Assembly (NCBI RefSeq): GCF_017945865.1
Contig: NZ_CP072829.1
Location: 434,001-498,000, forward strand
Direction of reading: 5' to 3'
DNA: 64,000 bases
Source of the DNA: Xiamenia xianingshaonis
GTDB taxonomy: Bacteria; Actinomycetota; Coriobacteriia; Coriobacteriales; Eggerthellaceae
In this document: piece after piece, positions 1 through 7,015 of the stretch
How positions within the stretch are numbered: position 1 is the first letter of the stretch
Layout: the number at the start of each line of letters is the position of its first letter
Made by a program: the position numbers and the translations under genes
Notes under the pieces: generated by a model
The model's database searches: none
The model's input: the letters and a program-made list of their open reading frames with translations, nothing else
Told to the model about the DNA's origin: nothing

Positions 1-699
1 CCCGACGTCGCTCCGGGTTCGCTCGTGACCACCACCTACGAGCAGGTCGCCGACGAGATCGGCGATTTGGCCAAGTCCGAAGAGGACGTGCTCATGTACG
101 CCCTGTTCCCCAACGAGGCCCGCACGTTTTTGAGCAAGCATCGCACGTCTGAAAGGGTCGAATTCCTCATGCAGGAGGAATCGAGCAACGTGAAGGAGGA
201 CGATTACGTGGACATCAACCAGATCCGCGAGCTCGTGCGCGTCGCCGAAGAAAGCGGCGTAGGCGAAATCGTTGTGGAAGAGGAAGGCACGCGCATCGCC
301 GTGCGCATGCCCGGCGCCCTGCCGGTCGACATGCCGGTCGCCGTTGCCGCGCCCCAGGCGGCCGTTGCCCCTGTTGCGGCTCCGGCTCCGGCGCCCGCCG
401 AGGCCGACGAAGCCGACCGCCCCGTCACCTGGAAGCCCGTCACGGCTCCCATGGTCGGCACCTATTATGCGGCCCCCGCGCCTGGCGAGCCCCCGTTCGT
501 GCAGGTGGGAGACGAGGTCACGGCAAACCAGACGCTGTGCATCGTCGAGGCCATGAAGCTTATGAACGAGATCACCGCCGAAGAGATCGGCACGGTGCGC
601 GAGGTCTGCCTCGAAGACGCCACGCCGGTGGAGTTCGGGACCGTGCTCTTCTACGTCGAGCCTCACGGCATCCCGGCCTCTGCTCCGGAAACCGCGTAA
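1..699 (+). CDS. Carboxyltransferase-BCCP fusion, 3' part only
   Basis: The reading frame is open from base 1, so the 5' part lies outside the window. The first ~55 residues resemble the C-terminal end of the carboxyltransferase domain of pyruvate carboxylase subunit B/oxaloacetate decarboxylase alpha (EEDVLMYALFPNEARTFL). Without a stop the frame continues into an AccB-like part: an N-terminal segment like AccB (DINQIRELVRVAEESGVGEI), an Ala/Pro linker, and a biotinyl domain starting APMVGTYY with the biotin-lysine motif EAMKLMN. It would accept CO2 on biotin from AccC, encoded next, and pass it to an acyl or keto acid. A GTG at 208 with AAGGAGG 8 nt upstream could also make a free 163-residue BCCP. 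Substrate is unknown because the catalytic carboxyltransferase part is missing. Confidence 0.85.
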   Translation, partial: PDVAPGSLVTTTYEQVADEIGDLAKSEEDVLMYALFPNEARTFLSKHRTSERVEFLMQEESSNVKEDDYVDINQIRELVRVAEESGVGEIVVEEEGTRIAVRMPGALPVDMPVAVAAPQAAVAPVAAPAPAPAEADEADRPVTWKPVTAPMVGTYYAAPAPGEPPFVQVGDEVTANQTLCIVEAMKLMNEITAEEIGTVREVCLEDATPVEFGTVLFYVEPHGIPASAPETA

Positions 700-711
700 A
701 GGCGGGTGCGC

Positions 712-2064
712 ATGTTCGACAAAATTCTCATAGCAAACCGCGGTGAGGTCGCCCTGCGAGTCATGCGCGCCTGCAAGGAGTTGGGCGTGAAGACGGTCGC
801 AGTGTACTCGACCGAGGACAAAGACACCTACCCCGTGCGCTACGCCGACGAGGCCGTGTGCATCGGGCCTGCTCAATCAACGAAAAGCTACCTGGTCATC
901 CCGAACATCATCGAAGCGGCGAAAAACACCGGCGCCCAGGCCGTCCATCCGGGGTACGGCTTTTTGGCCGAGAACGCCGACTTCGCCCGCGCGTGCGTGG
1001 AAAACGGCCTCGTGTTCATCGGGCCTGCCGCTGCATGCATCGAGTCGATGGGCGACAAAAGCTCGGCCCGCGAAACGATGAAGGGCTGCGGCGTGCCCAC
1101 GGTGCCCGGCTCCGACGGCTGCATCGACACGGTCGAAGAGGCGAAGGCGTTTGCCGACGAAGTGGGATACCCCGTGCTCATCAAGGCGACGGCGGGCGGC
1201 GGCGGCAAGGGCATGCGCGAGGTGCACGACCCGGCCGACCTGGAGGCCCAGTACAAGGCCGCGCGCACCGAGGCGGGCGCGGCGTTCGGAAACGACGGCG
1301 TCTACCTGGAAAAACTCGTGCTGCGTCCGCGCCACGTCGAAATCCAGGTGCTTGCCGACGACTTCGGCAACCGCGTGGCGCTGTGCGAGCGCGACTGCTC
1401 GGTGCAGCGGCGCCACCAAAAGCTCATCGAAGAGGCGCCCTCCCCGGCGCTGACCGAAGAGCTGCGCCGCGCCATGGGCATCGCCGCCGTGAAGGCTCTG
1501 CGCGCCACCGACTACCGCAGCGCCGGCACCGTCGAGTTCCTGCTCGATTCCGACGGCAAGTTCTACTTCATGGAAATGAACACCCGCGTGCAGGTGGAAC
1601 ATCCCGTCACCGAGGAAATCGTCGGCGTCGACATCATCAAAGAGCAGTTGCGCATCGCTTCTGGCGAGCCGATGAGCTGCGCCGATCGCGCTCCGTTTTC
1701 GCCGAACGGCCACGCCATCGAATTCCGCATCAACGCCGAAGACCCCGACTGCGGCTTCCGCCCGTGCCCTGGCACCATCACGCGGTTCGACCCGCCGGCG
1801 GGTCCGGGCGTGCGCGTCGAAAGCTACGTGCGCACCGGCTCGAAGATCTCGCCGTACTACGATTCGCTCGTCGCGAAGGTCATCGTTCGCGGCCAGGACC
1901 GCGAAGAGGCCTTGGCACGCGGCCGTCGCGCCTTGGACGAGTTCGTGATCGAAGGCATAAAAACAACCATCCCGTTCCATCGCCGCGTGCTCGACAACCC
2001 GGTCTTTTGCGCCGGCGAAGCCTGCACCGACTTCATAGAGACCCAGATGGGAGATGTGCTATGA
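712..2064 (+). CDS. accC: Biotin carboxylase (AccC)
   Basis: 450 residues, the normal length for AccC. It carboxylates biotin on BCCP with ATP and bicarbonate. Visible features are the start [20 protein letters not shown], the ATP-grasp glycine-rich loop [12 protein letters not shown] and the catalytic segment [17 protein letters not shown] 712 is chosen over GTG 706 because the protein then begins as in the family and AAAGG lies at good distance. It starts 12 bp after the BCCP-fusion stop and its own stop overlaps the next gene (ATGA), so the two carboxylase parts are co-transcribed. Whether the complex makes malonyl-CoA or carboxylates a keto acid depends on the upstream fusion partner. Confidence 0.95.
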   Translation: MFDKILIANRGEVALRVMRACKELGVKTVAVYSTEDKDTYPVRYADEAVCIGPAQSTKSYLVIPNIIEAAKNTGAQAVHPGYGFLAENADFARACVENGLVFIGPAAACIESMGDKSSARETMKGCGVPTVPGSDGCIDTVEEAKAFADEVGYPVLIKATAGGGGKGMREVHDPADLEAQYKAARTEAGAAFGNDGVYLEKLVLRPRHVEIQVLADDFGNRVALCERDCSVQRRHQKLIEEAPSPALTEELRRAMGIAAVKALRATDYRSAGTVEFLLDSDGKFYFMEMNTRVQVEHPVTEEIVGVDIIKEQLRIASGEPMSCADRAPFSPNGHAIEFRINAEDPDCGFRPCPGTITRFDPPAGPGVRVESYVRTGSKISPYYDSLVAKVIVRGQDREEALARGRRALDEFVIEGIKTTIPFHRRVLDNPVFCAGEACTDFIETQMGDVL

Positions 2065-2408
2065 CAGAACTGAACCTCGAGAGCATGGCCCTGGCTTCAG
2101 GCGTCGTCGAGACCATCATCGCCTTGGCGGCGGCCGAGGTGGAAGGCGTGGCCGCGGTCGGATCTGCTTCAAGCAGCAATCCGTTTGCCCTGTTCGCTTC
2201 GAAGCCTTCGACCCAGGGCATCGAAGTGACGGTTAACGAAGACGAAAAACTCGACGTCAGCGTGCATGTCGACGTGTACTACGGGCATGTGCTGCCCGAC
2301 GTGGCGGCGAATCTGCGGGCTGCCGTGTCCGACGCCGTTGCCAGCCAGGTCGGGGCTGAAGTGGGCTCGGTGGACGTGTTCATCGACGGCATCTCGTTCG
2401 TCCGCTAG
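2061..2408 (+). CDS. Asp23/Gls24 family protein
   Basis: 115 residues with the Asp23/Gls24 pattern: an N-terminal helix [21 protein letters not shown], then strands with [20 protein letters not shown] and a final [10 protein letters not shown]. Family members are small cytosolic or membrane-anchored envelope-stress proteins. The gene overlaps accC by 4 bp and is followed 9 bp later by nusB, an arrangement also seen in Firmicutes next to accC and nusB. Its precise role is not known; translational coupling suggests expression together with the carboxylase. Confidence 0.85.
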   Translation: MTELNLESMALASGVVETIIALAAAEVEGVAAVGSASSSNPFALFASKPSTQGIEVTVNEDEKLDVSVHVDVYYGHVLPDVAANLRAAVSDAVASQVGAEVGSVDVFIDGISFVR

Positions 2409-2417
2409 GTCGTCGCC

Positions 2418-3062
2418 ATGGCTTCCAACAAGCGTCACGAGCGCACGCGTGCCCGCCGCATGGCCTTGCAGGTGCTCTACACCGGCGCCATCACCGGCGA
2501 ATCGCCCACGGCTGTCGCCGAGAGCGGCCGCTACCTTGACGAGGACGGCGAGCTTTCGAACTATGCGCTCATGCTCATTCGCGGCTGCGAGGCTCATCGC
2601 GCCTATCTGACCCGCCAGCTCAACGCCACGGCCGAGAACTGGTCGGTGTCGCGCATGCCCATCGTCGACCTGGCCATCCTGCGCATCGGCGCCTACGAGA
2701 TGCTGTTCGTCGACGAAGTGCCCAATTCGGTCGCCATCAACGAAGCCGTCGAGCTGGCGAAGGCGTACGGCGCCGAGGACGAGTCGCCGCGCTTCGTGAA
2801 CGGCGTCCTCGGCAAGATCGCCCGTTCGATCGACGCGGGGGAGAGCCTCTTCCCGAAGCCGGGTTCGGCGTCGGATCCTGGCGAGGCCGCCGACGAGGCA
2901 GCCTCGGCCGATTCTGCAGCCGAAGAGGCGCCTGCCGCAGAAGATGCGGCCGCCGCACCGGTCGAGCCTGCGCCCGAAGGCGATGCGACGGAGGTGACCG
3001 TTAAGGCCGCAGACGAGCGCCTTGTCGAGGACGACGAAGAGGCCGCTGTTTATGAGAGCTGA
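2418..3062 (+). CDS. nusB: Transcription antitermination factor NusB
   Basis: 214 residues. The first ~145 form the all-helical NusB fold (RRMALQVLYTGAITGE at the start; VDLAILRIGAYEMLF and SVAINEAVELAKAYG; RFVNGVLGKIAR near its end). NusB binds boxA RNA with S10 and prevents premature termination on rRNA operons. The C-terminal ~65 residues are an Ala/Glu/Asp-rich tail absent from typical NusB (about 140 residues). The gene lies between asp23 and xseB, overlapping xseB by 11 bp. The tail is probably disordered; its composition matches tails on other proteins in this window. Confidence 0.93.
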   Translation: MASNKRHERTRARRMALQVLYTGAITGESPTAVAESGRYLDEDGELSNYALMLIRGCEAHRAYLTRQLNATAENWSVSRMPIVDLAILRIGAYEMLFVDEVPNSVAINEAVELAKAYGAEDESPRFVNGVLGKIARSIDAGESLFPKPGSASDPGEAADEAASADSAAEEAPAAEDAAAAPVEPAPEGDATEVTVKAADERLVEDDEEAAVYES

Positions 3063-3300
3063 CGAATACGAGTCGTTTTCCGAGATCAAGGGCCGTCTTG
3101 ATGAAATCGTGCAAGCTGTTGGCGACGATGCGCTTCCCCTTGACGACGCGCTGACGCTCTACGAGGAAGCGGTTGCGCTCGGCCTGCGCGTGTCCGATCT
3201 GCTTGAGGAGTCCATAACCGAAGAAGAGCTGACCGAAGCGGCTGCCGACGGGCAACCGCTTCCCGATTCCGATGGTTCTGCCGCTTCGCAGGAGGTCTGA
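3052..3300 (+). CDS. xseB: Exodeoxyribonuclease VII small subunit
   Basis: 82 residues. XseB pairs with XseA to degrade single-stranded DNA. The family signature is visible: SFSEIKGRLDEIVQAV, then LPLDDALTLYEEAVALGLRVSDLL. ATG 3052 is used because upstream residues of the longer frame do not fit the family; this gives an 11-bp overlap with nusB. The C-terminus after the two helices is short and acidic. The partner xseA is not in the window. Confidence 0.88.
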   Translation: MRADEYESFSEIKGRLDEIVQAVGDDALPLDDALTLYEEAVALGLRVSDLLEESITEEELTEAAADGQPLPDSDGSAASQEV

Positions 3301-3304
3301 GCCT

Positions 3305-5209
3305 ATGCCCGAAAAGCGTATTCTTGACGCCATAACCTCCCCCGCCGACCTGTCGGTGCTGACCGACGAGGATCTTGCGATCCTCGCCCAGGAGATTCGC
3401 GACGAAATCGTGAGCACCACGTCGCGCACGGGCGGGCACGTGGCGTCGTCGCTTGGCGCCGTCGAGCTTATTTTGGCTGCTCACAGCCTGCTTTCTTGCC
3501 CTCGGGACCGCATCGTGTTCGACGTGGGGCACCAGGCCTACGCGCACAAGCTCGTGACAGGGCGCCTGAAGGACTTCTCGACGCTGCGCACCTACGGCGG
3601 GCTGTCGGGGTTTCCGAAGCCGGACGAGAGCGTCTACGACCAGCACCCTTCCGGCCATGCGTCGGACTCGCTTTCGGTGGCCTACGGGCTTGCGAAAGCG
3701 CGCGACCTGGCCGGGCGCAACGAGAAGGTCGTGGCGATCATCGGGGATGCGGCGCTGTCGGGCGGCATGGCGTTCGAGGCGTTGAACCAGATCGGGCAAT
3801 CTAAGACCCCCATGGTCATCGTTTTGAACGACAACGAGATGTCCATCTCGCACAACGTGGGCGCCATGGTGAAGCATCTCGGCGCCTTGCGGGCCTCGCA
3901 GTCCTATCGCCAGACGCGCGACAACATGCAAGAGATCATGGAGGCGAGCGGGCCGTTTGCAAAAGCCCTGCTCAACCTGGGGCGCAACATGAAGGACTCC
4001 GTCAAGTTCATGGCGCTGCCCCATGCGACGATCTTCGAGCAGCTGGGCATTTTGTGTACGGCGCCCATCGACGGCCACGACATCGGCCTTCTGCGCGAGG
4101 TGCTGAGCGTGGCGCTGGCGACGCGGGCGCCGGTGCTCGTGCACGTGGTGACGCGCAAGGGCGAAGGCTACGGCCCGGCCGTGCGCGACCCCGAGACGTT
4201 CCACGGCATAGCGCCCTTCGATGTCATGACCGGCCAGGTGCGAAAAAAGCCGGAAGCGGCGCCGAGCTACACGTCGGTGTTCGGTGGAGCGCTCGTGCGC
4301 GAGGCGCGGGCCGATTCGCGCATCGTGGCCATCACGGCGGCCATGACGGGAGGCACGGGGCTGGCGCCGTTCTCGCGCGAGTTCCCGCAGCGGTTCTTCG
4401 ACGAGGGCATTGCCGAGGAGCACGTCGTGGGCATGGCGAGCGGCCTTGCAAAGGGCGGCAGGAAGCCGGTCGCGGCGGTGTATTCGACGTTTCTGCAGCG
4501 CGCGGTCGACCAGATGATCGTGGACTGCTGCCTGCCGAATCTGGACGTGGTGTTCGCCATCGACCGCGCCGGCGTCGTCGGCGAGGACGGGCCGACGCAC
4601 CACGGCGTGTTCGACATGGTGTATTGCCGGATGATCCCGAACATGCGCATGCTGGCGCCTTCCGACGAGGCGGAGCTGGTGCATGCGGTGCACACGGCGC
4701 TGGCTATCGGCGGGCCGGTGGCGGTGCGCTACCCGCGCGGGTCGGCCGAAGGGGTGCTCGTGCCCGACGAGGCGAACCTGCTGCCCAAGGAGGCCCAGGT
4801 GCTGCCGGTGGGGAAGGCGCGCGTGCTGCGAGAAGGCTCTGACGTGGCCGTTTTGGCGTTCGGCCGCATGGCGTACCAGGCGCTGGCGGCGGCGGACCTG
4901 CTGGCGGACGCGGGGATCGACGCGCGCGTCGTCGACATGCGGTGGGTGAAGCCGCTCGACGAAGAAGCCATCAAGGCGGCGGCGGAGACGCGGCTCGTCG
5001 TGACCGTGGAAGAGGGAGCGCTTGTCGGCGGCGTCGGTGAAGGCGTGCTGGCCGTGATGGCGCGGCGCGGATGGGCCGCCCCGACGCTGACGCTTGGCAT
5101 CCGTGACGCGTTCGTCGGCCAAGGCACTCCGGAACTTCTGCTGCGCGACCTGGGCTTGGACGCCGAAGGCATCGCGAAAAGCATAGCGGAGCGCCTTGAA
5201 AGCGAATAA
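3305..5209 (+). CDS. dxs: 1-deoxy-D-xylulose-5-phosphate synthase
   Basis: 634 residues. It condenses pyruvate with glyceraldehyde-3-phosphate, the first step of the MEP isoprenoid pathway, using thiamine diphosphate. Supporting motifs are the substrate histidine in DVGHQAYAHKL, the cofactor segment GDAALSGGMAFEALNQIG (GDA where GDG is usual), the transketolase-type glutamate in GIAEEHVVGMASGLA, and DRAGVVGEDGPTHHG. AGGAGG lies about 10 nt before ATG 3305. It is the last gene of the accC-asp23-nusB-xseB-dxs run; the next 300 bp are non-coding. Confidence 0.95.
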   Translation: MPEKRILDAITSPADLSVLTDEDLAILAQEIRDEIVSTTSRTGGHVASSLGAVELILAAHSLLSCPRDRIVFDVGHQAYAHKLVTGRLKDFSTLRTYGGLSGFPKPDESVYDQHPSGHASDSLSVAYGLAKARDLAGRNEKVVAIIGDAALSGGMAFEALNQIGQSKTPMVIVLNDNEMSISHNVGAMVKHLGALRASQSYRQTRDNMQEIMEASGPFAKALLNLGRNMKDSVKFMALPHATIFEQLGILCTAPIDGHDIGLLREVLSVALATRAPVLVHVVTRKGEGYGPAVRDPETFHGIAPFDVMTGQVRKKPEAAPSYTSVFGGALVREARADSRIVAITAAMTGGTGLAPFSREFPQRFFDEGIAEEHVVGMASGLAKGGRKPVAAVYSTFLQRAVDQMIVDCCLPNLDVVFAIDRAGVVGEDGPTHHGVFDMVYCRMIPNMRMLAPSDEAELVHAVHTALAIGGPVAVRYPRGSAEGVLVPDEANLLPKEAQVLPVGKARVLREGSDVAVLAFGRMAYQALAAADLLADAGIDARVVDMRWVKPLDEEAIKAAAETRLVVTVEEGALVGGVGEGVLAVMARRGWAAPTLTLGIRDAFVGQGTPELLLRDLGLDAEGIAKSIAERLESE

Positions 5210-5216
5210 CTCATAA

Positions 5217-5228
5217 GAACAAATGTTC
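5217..5228. promoter_or_regulatory. Putative LexA (SOS) box
   Basis: GAACAAATGTTC fits the Gram-positive LexA/DinR consensus GAAC-RNRY-GTTC exactly. It lies 8 bp after the dxs stop and about 290 bp before rpsA. A second match with the same spacing sits upstream of uvrB. LexA itself is not in the window, and which transcript this site would control is unclear. Confidence 0.45.
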
Positions 5229-5396
5229 GCTTATTGGTTTCGGGAGCAGTGGTTCTCGGGCCTGGCTTTCAGCCGCACGGCCCGCGCCGCGTGGCCGCCG
5301 TTCGCGCCGCTTCGAAAACGCGCGTGCGCAGTGCGCCTTTCGGCTCGAATTTCTTGTGAGACGCCTTGACTTGCTCGCGCCTATTCTCATGCTCCG

Positions 5397-5405
5397 TGCT
5401 ATACT
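5397..5405 (+). promoter_or_regulatory. rpsA promoter, extended -10
   Basis: TGCTATACT matches an extended -10 (TGn plus a hexamer one base off TATAAT). There is no good -35 at 16-18 bp, as expected for extended -10 promoters. Transcription would start near 5412, giving a leader of about 100 nt before the TTG start of rpsA. Confidence 0.55.
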
Positions 5406-5510
5406 ACAAGAGCTTGTAGGACAGACCTGCAAGTCCGTAAATATTGGCCCCCGAGACATGTGCAATCAACCATGACGAAGGGTCCCCGAAGAATTTGAAA
5501 GGGGTCCGTT

Positions 5511-6755
5511 TTGACCGACATCAAGAACACGTCTGTCATCGACTTCGAAGACATTTCCGACGCCGATTTCGACCAGATGATCGACGGCACGCTCACCGAT
5601 TTCGACGAAGGAGACCTGGTAGACGGCACCGTTGTCAAGATCGAGCATGACGAAGTGCTCGTCGACATCGGTTTCAAGAGCGAAGGCGTCATCCCCGCCC
5701 GCGAGCTGTCCATTCGCAAGGATGCCGATCCGTCTGAGATCGTCGAGCTTGGCGAATCCATCGAAGCTCTCGTGCTTCAGAAGGAAGACAAGGACGGGCG
5801 CCTCATCCTCTCCAAGAAGCGTGCCGAATACGAGCGCGCCTGGATCAGCGTCGAAGAGAAGTTCAAGGCCGAAGAAGTGGTCACGGGCGAGGTCATCGAA
5901 GTCGTCAAGGGCGGCCTCATCCTCGACATCGGCCTGCGCGGCTTCTTGCCGGCGTCGCTCGTGGACCTTCGCCGCGTGAAGGACCTCGACATGTACCTCG
6001 GCACCGAGATCGAAGCGCGCGTCATCGAGATGGACCGCAACCGCAACAACGTCGTGCTGTCCCGCCGCGTGCTGCTTGAGGAAGGCCGCAAGAACGAGCG
6101 CGCCGAAATCCTCTCGAAGCTGTCGAAGGGCATGCGCCTCAAGGGCTTCGTTTCCTCGATCGTCGACTTCGGCGCCTTTGTCGACCTGGGCGGCATCGAC
6201 GGCCTGGTGCACATCTCCGAGCTTTCTTGGAACCACGTGAACCATCCGTCCGAGGTCGTGAAGGTTGGCGACGAGGTCGAAGTCGAAGTCCTCGACGTCG
6301 ACTTGCAGCGCGAGCGCATCTCCCTCGGCCTGAAGCAGACCACGGAAGATCCGTGGATCAAGCTGGTCGAAAGCTACCCGGTCGGCTCCATCGTCGACGG
6401 CAAGGTCACCAAGATCGTTCCGTTCGGCGCGTTCATCGAGCTGGGCCAGTCCATCGAAGGCCTGGTGCACATCTCCGAGATGGCCATGAAGCACATCGAC
6501 ACGCCGGCGCAGGTCGTGAAGCCGGGCGACGAGGTGAAGGTCAAGGTCATGGAAATCAATCCGGATCGCCGCCGCATCTCGCTGTCCATGAAGGCCGCCG
6601 CTGCCGAGCTGGGCTTCGAGATCGAGGTCGACGAGACCATCCAGCCCGAAGAGAAGCCTGCCCGCAAGAAGCAGGACAAGAAGCCGGAAGAGGCTGCCGA
6701 AGCCGAAGCGCCGGCCGAGACTGCCGAAGCCGCCGAGGCTGCTGACGCCGAATAG
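5511..6755 (+). CDS. rpsA: 30S ribosomal protein S1
   Basis: 414 residues with four S1 (OB-fold) RNA-binding repeats: about 30-105 (GDLVDGTVVKIEHDEVLVDI), 120-190 (GLILDIGLRGFLPASLV), 205-275 (GFVSSIVDFGAFVDLGGIDG) and 290-360 (GKVTKIVPFGAFIELG). Repeats 3 and 4 carry the typical GLVHISE motif. S1 helps mRNA bind the 30S subunit. The start codon is TTG at 5511, preceded by AAAGGGG. The C-terminal ~50 residues are Glu/Ala/Lys-rich. Four repeats is the Gram-positive/actinobacterial form rather than the six of E. coli. The gene has its own promoter and a strong terminator. Confidence 0.95.
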   Translation: MTDIKNTSVIDFEDISDADFDQMIDGTLTDFDEGDLVDGTVVKIEHDEVLVDIGFKSEGVIPARELSIRKDADPSEIVELGESIEALVLQKEDKDGRLILSKKRAEYERAWISVEEKFKAEEVVTGEVIEVVKGGLILDIGLRGFLPASLVDLRRVKDLDMYLGTEIEARVIEMDRNRNNVVLSRRVLLEEGRKNERAEILSKLSKGMRLKGFVSSIVDFGAFVDLGGIDGLVHISELSWNHVNHPSEVVKVGDEVEVEVLDVDLQRERISLGLKQTTEDPWIKLVESYPVGSIVDGKVTKIVPFGAFIELGQSIEGLVHISEMAMKHIDTPAQVVKPGDEVKVKVMEINPDRRRISLSMKAAAAELGFEIEVDETIQPEEKPARKKQDKKPEEAAEAEAPAETAEAAEAADAE

Positions 6756-6780
6756 CGCGTTGTCGCACATATGCCTTGCA

Positions 6781-6811
6781 GCCCCCGGGCAATCGCGCCC
6801 GGGGGCTTTTT
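6781..6811 (+). terminator. rpsA terminator
   Basis: A perfect 10-bp GC stem (GCCCCCGGGC pairing with GCCCGGGGGC), a 6-nt loop and a run of five T begin 25 bp after the rpsA stop. A classic intrinsic terminator. Confidence 0.93.
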
Positions 6812-6953
6812 GTTGCCTGATGCCGCCGCGCGGCGGAAAAGGGCCTTAGGGGCCTTCTCACGCGGGCGGTTTGAGGTGCGACGGGAAAAGGGGAGCGCTT
6901 GCTGCCTCTTCCGCTTTTAGGGCGTGAAAGCTTGTGGCAGAGGCTTGCGTTCG

Positions 6954-7015
6954 GGGCGCAGGCAGCGGGCGCAGGCAGCGGGCGCAGGCAGCGGGCGCAG
7001 GCAGCGGGCGAAGGC
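6954..7015. repeat. 13-bp tandem repeat, about 4.8 copies
   Basis: Four perfect copies of GGGCGCAGGCAGC follow one another from 6954 to 7005, then a partial copy reaches 7015, one base before the stop codon of the minus-strand acyltransferase. The unit is not a multiple of three, and the array is outside the coding region. Confidence 0.9.

Larger units (their letters stand above)
5210..5510. other. dxs-rpsA intergenic region
   Basis: 301 bp with no convincing gene. It holds an SOS-type palindrome at its left end (5217-5228), an extended -10 element (5397-5405) and the rpsA leader with a Shine-Dalgarno-like AAAGGGG before the TTG start. The middle ~150 bp is GC-rich without a hairpin I can call a terminator. 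Confidence 0.6.

Noticed and set aside
3086-5122. A 678-codon minus-strand frame opposite dxs
   Set aside because: Composition (Arg/His/Ala-rich) and lack of any start signal mark it as a shadow of dxs.
6954-7015. Coding tandem repeat of the acyltransferase C-terminus
   Set aside because: The array lies after the stop codon and the unit length is not a multiple of three.
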